From Tenacibaculum sp. M341 (lineage in GTDB: Bacteria; Bacteroidota; Bacteroidia; Flavobacteriales; Flavobacteriaceae): a stretch of DNA of 64,000 nt. The position numbers and the translations under genes are program-made. Below the pieces are notes generated by a model that did no database searches, was not told the DNA's origin, and was given only the letters and a program-made list of their open reading frames with translations. Shown here piece by piece: positions 59,550 to 64,000 of the stretch. How positions within the stretch are numbered: the stretch's first letter is position 1; every line of letters begins with the position of its first letter. The stretch covers positions 54,144 to 118,143 of the forward strand of contig NZ_SJXJ01000014.1 in NCBI RefSeq assembly GCF_004337695.1, given 5' to 3'.

Positions 59550-60108
59550 GTCAGTTCTGTTATTTTTATTTATTGTTTTAAGTCTGTTGTCTTGTAAAAA
59601 TGAAACGCTTCCAAAACCTAAAGCACAGCTTAGTTTGGTTTATCCGAAGAAAGAATACGTTTCAATGAATGTTGAGAGACCTTATATGTTTGAGGTTTTA
59701 AATAGTACAACTATTAAAAAGCAACCTAAAAATTGGTTGAAAATACAATATCCGTCATTGAATGCTTCTGTAGATATTACTTACAGACCAGTAAATAATA
59801 ATTTAAAAGAATTGTTAGTAGAGGCTGAAAAATTAGTTTTTGAGCATACAGTAAAAGCAGATAATATTTCTTGGAGAGAATATTCTAATTCAGAAAGAAA
59901 GGTATACGGAAAAATGTGTGAAATTTTAGGAAATGCAGCTTCGCAAGTTCAGTTTCATGTAACAGATAGTTCTCAACACTTTTTAAAGGCTTCGTTGTTT
60001 TTCCATAGAAAACCTAATTACGATAGTATTTTACCAGCAGTAGATTATATTAAAAAAGACATGATTCATATCATGGAAACACTACATTGGAAAAATAAGG
60101 ATCAATAA
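59542..60108 (+). CDS. gldD: Gliding motility lipoprotein GldD
   Basis: 188 residues with a lipoprotein signal ending SLLSC (Cys 18). The mature part LPKPKAQLSLVYPKKEYV, KNWLKIQYPSLNASVDITYRPV, and FHVTDSSQHFLKASLFFHRKPNYDSILP match the GldD pattern known from Flavobacterium johnsoniae. GldD is an essential gliding protein of unknown biochemical role, linked to type IX secretion in later work. The 8-base overlap with gldE implies translational coupling. No other gld or spr genes are within the window. Confidence 0.92.
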   Translation: MYKSVLLFLFIVLSLLSCKNETLPKPKAQLSLVYPKKEYVSMNVERPYMFEVLNSTTIKKQPKNWLKIQYPSLNASVDITYRPVNNNLKELLVEAEKLVFEHTVKADNISWREYSNSERKVYGKMCEILGNAASQVQFHVTDSSQHFLKASLFFHRKPNYDSILPAVDYIKKDMIHIMETLHWKNKDQ

Positions 60109-60112
60109 AAAA

Positions 60113-60159
60113 AAACACTTATCAGTAATTAACAAAGCTACAATTACTGATAAGTGTTT
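60113..60159 (-). terminator. Terminator of the AsmA gene
   Basis: A perfect 18-base-pair stem (60113-60130 with 60142-60159) and 11-base loop, followed on the minus strand by a long T-run. The plus strand has only a short T-run, so it mainly ends the AsmA transcript. Confidence 0.88.
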
Positions 60160-60166
60160 GTGAAGA

Positions 60167-62785
60167 TTAGTCTTTTTTCTTCTTCTTTTTACCGAATAAA
60201 CCACCTAAAACGTCTTTTACTTTATCAACAGTTTTGTCTGATTTATTATTGGTAGCAGAAGATTTACCGTCATCTTTTTTAGTGCCGCCTAGTAATCCGC
60301 CAATAGCTTTATCAACTAATTTACTCTTTTGTTTTTGTACTAATTGAGTAGTTAAATTACTAACGGCTGATTTTAAGTCTGTTTTCACAGATGGTTGTGT
60401 GAAGCTTCCAGAAAAATTAGCAGTAACAGGTACTTTAGTGTTTTTGCTATCAGCATCTGCTTTCGCTAATAAATTAGTAACTTCTTTTCCTAAGTATTTC
60501 GCAGGAACATTAAAAGTAGCATTATAATCCATTAACTGATCAAAACTATGACTACCTCCAACTTGAATATCAATATCCTTATACTTTAAATTAAAAGGCT
60601 TTACATTCACCTTTCCTTTATCGAATGTAAGATTCGTTTTTATGTCTTTTAAATTAAGTTCTTTTAGATTTACAAAACCTAAGTTTTGGTCTAATAAGCT
60701 TAACGCTTTTGAGTTTTTAGGTTCAATGTTAGTAGCTAACACTTCAGCTAAAGCTTTTCCTGTCATAGAAGATAAGTTAGGTGTAAAATCATCATTCAAG
60801 TTTCCAGATAAATTTAAGCTGGTGTTTAGTTTTCCTTGTAAAACATCAGCAATAGGAGATAACATTTTAAACAGCTCAATATTTTTAAAAGATTCACTAA
60901 TATTGAATGATTTAATACCCATGTCCATATCAAAAATAGGTTGTTCTTTTTGGGTGTTAACAGTACCGTTTAAGGCAATGTTACCGCCAAACATATTTCC
61001 GTTTACATTTTTTAAAGTAGCTTTTTCGTCTTTAATAATTAAAGTTCCAGTAACGTCATTCAATTTTAAATTATCATAATGTACTTCGGTAGCTTTCGCA
61101 TTTACTACGCAATCTAAAAAAGCAGGAATTTTTAATTTTTCCTTTGGTTGTTCTGATGTTTTTGTAGGTGTTTCTTCTGTTTGAGTTGTTTCTTCACCAG
61201 TATCAGGTACCATAAAATCACTTACTTTAAATGAAGAAGAATTTAAGTTAAAAGTTCCTTGTAGTTTTTTGTCAGATAAAACAAATCCTAATAAATTATT
61301 TAAAGTTCCAGTAGCTTTTAAATCGCTATCACCTGTTTTAGCATCAAAATTAGTTAGTGATATTTTAGTAGGTTTAAAATCTACAGTAGCATTGTTAATT
61401 TGTAAAGGTTTCGCAATGGCATCTCCACTAAATAAAAAGTTATCCATAGCTACCTTACCTTCTGTTTTTATACGTTGGTATTTATTGTTTTGTACGGCAT
61501 CTAAATCAAAACTAGCATTTACGTTAGCGGTGATTACTCCGTTTAATTTATTCTTTAATTCCAGCGGATATACATCGTTTAAATGACTTAAATCGATTTT
61601 TCCGTTTACGGTAGACTTTACATATGGGTTTTTAGTTAAGTTTTTAATTAATGCATTTCCGCTAAACTTGTTATCGTCAATTTTAAAAGCTAATTGTTGT
61701 ACGTTTACAAAAGTGTCGTCAAGCTTTCCTGTATTGTTTTTAATTTGTGTGTTAATAACAATGTTTTCAACACTTTTTGGTAAGCTAGGGTATTTAAAAG
61801 AAGCATTGTTAGAAGAGATGGTTACGTCTATTTTCGGAATTGTTGTTTCTGTAACCACACCATCTACTTTGCCAACAATACTAAAATCACCAGTAGTTTT
61901 AACATCGGCTATGTTTTTAGCATATTCTTCAGGAATTAAAGCTAAAAAGTTTTTAAAGTCAGATGAAGGTGTTTTAAAGTTTAAATGAATGTCTTGACTC
62001 TCGTCTTTATTCAACTGAACAAAACCATCAAAAATTAATGGTAACTGATTGATGTGTGCTTCGTTTTTTAAGAAAGAATATTTGCTGTTTTCTAGGTCTA
62101 AAGCCAGCACAGCAGACAAATCTAAATGCTGATTGTTAACTAAAGTACTTCCATCTTTTTCAAATAGAATACTAGTAGATGTTTTAGTGTCTAACTCTGT
62201 GGTTTTTTGAGAAAAATCGCCACTACCAGAATGGCTAAAATCAGATAAAACCACATTCATTTTTCCTTTAGCATCATTATATTTAAAAGTACCATTAGTA
62301 ATTGCGTACGATTGTAATGATAAGCTAAAGTTGCTAGCTTCAGTATTTTCTTCTGTAACTTCTGAATTATTAGTGTTTACTGCTGTTTTAGCAATGTCAT
62401 AATTAGCATTTCCGTTTTCATCAACTTTAATATTAACTAAAGCATTGTCAATTAAAAATGAGTTAATATTAAGTTGTGAGTTAGCGCTTTTAAAAACTTC
62501 AGTTAGTTTCAATTTTAGTTGAATAGTTTCACTGTAAACTAAGGTATCACCTTCAAAAGGATCAAAATTAGTAACCAATACATCTTTTAATTCTACAGAA
62601 GCCTTCGGAAAGTTTTTTAATAAGCTTAAATTTGCATCAGAAAATTCAACTTTTGCATTTACATTATTGTTGATAGTTTCTTTGATTAGTGCTACAATTT
62701 TATCTTGAAATAGATATGGTATTGCAGCCAAAGCAACTATTAAAACAACAAAAATGATAGCGACTATTTTAAGAATTTTTTTCAT
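60167..62785 (-). CDS. AsmA-family envelope protein
   Basis: 872 residues from ATG 62785. The longer frame up to 62929 adds 48 residues with no family resemblance ahead of the membrane anchor and is rejected. An N-terminal transmembrane helix (KILKIVAIIFVVLIVALAAIPYLF) is followed by the AsmA domain (VEFSDANLSLLKNFPKASVELKDVLVTNFDPF), a long beta-groove region, and a C-terminal AsmA_2 domain (LKELNLKDIKTNLTFDKGKVNVKPFNLKYKDIDIQVGGSHSFD). The tail is Lys/Asp-rich. AsmA-like proteins form periplasm-spanning bridges that carry phospholipids to the outer membrane, so a lipid-transport role is likely. It is monocistronic with its own terminator. Confidence 0.92.
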   Translation of the reverse strand: MKKILKIVAIIFVVLIVALAAIPYLFQDKIVALIKETINNNVNAKVEFSDANLSLLKNFPKASVELKDVLVTNFDPFEGDTLVYSETIQLKLKLTEVFKSANSQLNINSFLIDNALVNIKVDENGNANYDIAKTAVNTNNSEVTEENTEASNFSLSLQSYAITNGTFKYNDAKGKMNVVLSDFSHSGSGDFSQKTTELDTKTSTSILFEKDGSTLVNNQHLDLSAVLALDLENSKYSFLKNEAHINQLPLIFDGFVQLNKDESQDIHLNFKTPSSDFKNFLALIPEEYAKNIADVKTTGDFSIVGKVDGVVTETTIPKIDVTISSNNASFKYPSLPKSVENIVINTQIKNNTGKLDDTFVNVQQLAFKIDDNKFSGNALIKNLTKNPYVKSTVNGKIDLSHLNDVYPLELKNKLNGVITANVNASFDLDAVQNNKYQRIKTEGKVAMDNFLFSGDAIAKPLQINNATVDFKPTKISLTNFDAKTGDSDLKATGTLNNLLGFVLSDKKLQGTFNLNSSSFKVSDFMVPDTGEETTQTEETPTKTSEQPKEKLKIPAFLDCVVNAKATEVHYDNLKLNDVTGTLIIKDEKATLKNVNGNMFGGNIALNGTVNTQKEQPIFDMDMGIKSFNISESFKNIELFKMLSPIADVLQGKLNTSLNLSGNLNDDFTPNLSSMTGKALAEVLATNIEPKNSKALSLLDQNLGFVNLKELNLKDIKTNLTFDKGKVNVKPFNLKYKDIDIQVGGSHSFDQLMDYNATFNVPAKYLGKEVTNLLAKADADSKNTKVPVTANFSGSFTQPSVKTDLKSAVSNLTTQLVQKQKSKLVDKAIGGLLGGTKKDDGKSSATNNKSDKTVDKVKDVLGGLFGKKKKKKD

Positions 62786-62916
62786 GATACAAATGATTTT
62801 GTTTCTATAACGGTAAAAAGCAGTAATTATGCATTTCTGTTCCGTTGGGATTAGCGAATTATCATACAAAGTTAACAGGAAAGGGTTAATATTGTAGTTA
62901 AAAAAATGTTTCTTTT

Positions 62917-63846
62917 TTGAAAAATACAAGTCAATATTCTAAAATAATAAAGCAGCATGCCAAACGATTAGGTTTTTTATCGTGTGGTATTGCGAAGGCT
63001 GATTTTTTAGAAAAAGAAGCGCCGCGTTTAGAAGCTTGGTTAAAAAATGATTACCATGGAAAAATGCAGTATATGGAGAATCATTTTGATAAACGATTAG
63101 ATCCAAGATTATTGGTAGAAGGGTCTAAATCGGTGATTTCTCTTGCGTATAATTACTTCCCAGAAGAACAGCAGAAAGACGATACTTATAAAATTGCTAA
63201 ATATGCCTATGGAGAAGATTATCATCATGTGATTAAAAATAAATTGTTTGAATTATTAGCATGTATTCGTGATGAAATTGGAGAGGTAGATGGACGTTGT
63301 TTTGTGGATTCAGCTCCGGTTTTAGAAAGGGCTTGGGCGGAAAAAGCAGGTTTGGGTTGGAATGGAAAACATACTTTGTTAATTCAGAAACAACAAGGGT
63401 CTTTCTTTTTTTTAGCTGAATTAATTATTGATTTAGAGTTAGAATATGATACTCCTTTTACAACCGATCATTGCGGTTCATGTACGCGTTGTATTGATGC
63501 GTGTCCTACTAAAGCTATTTTGCCCAATAATCAATTAGATGGTAGTAAATGTATTTCATATTTAACCATTGAGTTAAGAGATAATATTCCGACACAGTTT
63601 AAAGATCAAATGCAAGATTGGGTGTTTGGTTGCGATATTTGCCAGGACGTTTGTCCGTGGAATAGATTCTCCAAACAACACAATGAGTCGTTATTCAATC
63701 CCAAAGAAAATTTATTAGAACTTACAAAATCTGATTGGAAAGAACTTACCGAAGAAACTTTTAGAAAAGTGTTTAAAAAATCGGCGGTAAAACGAACAAA
63801 GTATGTTGGTTTAATGCGGAATGTTGGGTTTTCTAGTAACAGATAA
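62917..63846 (+). CDS. queG: Epoxyqueuosine reductase QueG
   Basis: 309 residues, start TTG 62917; the nearest in-frame ATG is after residue 49 and would delete conserved sequence. Cobalamin-binding and catalytic features include AYNYFPEE and Asp 131 in [27 protein letters not shown]. Two 4Fe-4S clusters are supplied by [11 protein letters not shown] (Cys 186, 189, 192) with Cys 196-region CPTKAI, and KCISYL plus [12 protein letters not shown] (Cys 239, 242, 246). QueG carries out the last step of queuosine synthesis in tRNA. The C-terminal HEAT-like part of longer QueG proteins is absent, as usual for Bacteroidota. It is divergent from the AsmA gene. Confidence 0.95.
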   Translation: MKNTSQYSKIIKQHAKRLGFLSCGIAKADFLEKEAPRLEAWLKNDYHGKMQYMENHFDKRLDPRLLVEGSKSVISLAYNYFPEEQQKDDTYKIAKYAYGEDYHHVIKNKLFELLACIRDEIGEVDGRCFVDSAPVLERAWAEKAGLGWNGKHTLLIQKQQGSFFFLAELIIDLELEYDTPFTTDHCGSCTRCIDACPTKAILPNNQLDGSKCISYLTIELRDNIPTQFKDQMQDWVFGCDICQDVCPWNRFSKQHNESLFNPKENLLELTKSDWKELTEETFRKVFKKSAVKRTKYVGLMRNVGFSSNR

Positions 63847-64000
63847 AAATATCAAACAAAATAATTTTTTATTCAAAAGTGTCATCCTATGTTTGTATTA
63901 GGAATAAATTTTATTAAAGTTTTAGATTTAGAGATTTAATAAAAGGAGAAAGAACAAGACAAAAGCTCGTCATTAGTTTACAAAACAGTTCGCAATGGCT

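Noticed and set aside
61269-61988. Two ORFs of about 105 codons antisense to the AsmA gene
   Set aside because: Low-complexity hydrophobic translations opposite a well-supported gene, with no start context.
62786-62929. 48-residue N-terminal extension of the AsmA protein
   Set aside because: It precedes a normal membrane anchor, has no family resemblance and overlaps the start of queG on the other strand.
1-64000. CRISPR arrays, tRNA or rRNA genes, integrases, transposases, prophage genes
   Set aside because: None recognised on reading both strands. Inverted repeats found are terminators, leader hairpins or the single dispersed element.
63847-64000. Terminal 154 bases after queG
   Set aside because: AT-rich, without ORF, promoter box or clear terminator; nothing could be assigned before the window ends.

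Overview
The window is an AT-rich chromosome segment from a gliding-type marine or aquatic Flavobacteriaceae (Bacteroidota), in style closest to Tenacibaculum or Polaribacter. The evidence is a SusC/SusD pair, DUF4249 and DUF4302 lipoproteins, the mutY-ssb-gldE-gldD gene order, L21 with a helix-hairpin-helix extension, TAnnTTTG promoter boxes (the Bacteroidota primary-sigma -7 element) and no Shine-Dalgarno sequences. The genus is inferred from style, not computed.

Layout. 1-5089: nutrient-uptake cluster (5'-truncated TonB receptor, DUF4249 lipoprotein, MG2-like secreted protein). 5277-8763: pgk, a Tas-type aldo/keto reductase and a DUF695 protein. 8808-16293 (minus): envelope genes of unknown role (a 634-aa and a 135-aa secreted protein, a small barrel, an 1123-aa barrel, an RsiV/DUF3298-like secreted protein), with a dispersed flavobacterial repeat at 15268-15361. 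16336-18785 (minus): ferrous iron operon feoA-feoB plus a 40-aa Cys-rich microprotein. 18911-22830: holB, lipoprotein, histidine kinase, enoyl-CoA hydratase. 23296-25989: LytTR regulator and TPR histidine kinase. 25986-28152 (minus): dinB and trhO. 28326-30053: asd and an HD hydrolase. 30054-30558: gene-free, with a candidate small RNA. 30559-31478 (minus): rplU-rpmA.

31738-35130: two M16 peptidase-family proteins, one catalytic and one not. 35190-43024: DMT transporter, heavy-metal-binding lipoprotein, heme A synthase, DUF5686 outer-membrane protein, small membrane proteins, membrane-anchored MutS-like ATPase. 43097-47113: uvrC and a patatin fused to a BamA-like barrel. 47200-49315 (minus): RNase E/G, a 29-aa basic protein, HU. 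49453-56483 (minus): susC-susD-metallopeptidase-DUF4302 operon. 56689-60108: mutY-ssb-gldE-gldD. 60167-62785 (minus): AsmA-family protein. 62917-63846: queG.

Most of the window is conserved core chromosome. I found no prophage, integrase, insertion sequence, CRISPR array, tRNA, rRNA or recognisable defence island. The most interesting material is small and non-coding: a promoter-to-terminator unit without an ORF (30119-30231), a three-hairpin leader before the RNase E/G gene, a terminator-like hairpin in the feoA leader, nested inverted repeats before the DUF5686 gene, and promoters that abut start codons. The least explained proteins are the secreted ones in 8808-15164. Several start codons were moved from the longest ORF to an internal ATG supported by promoter position or signal peptide.
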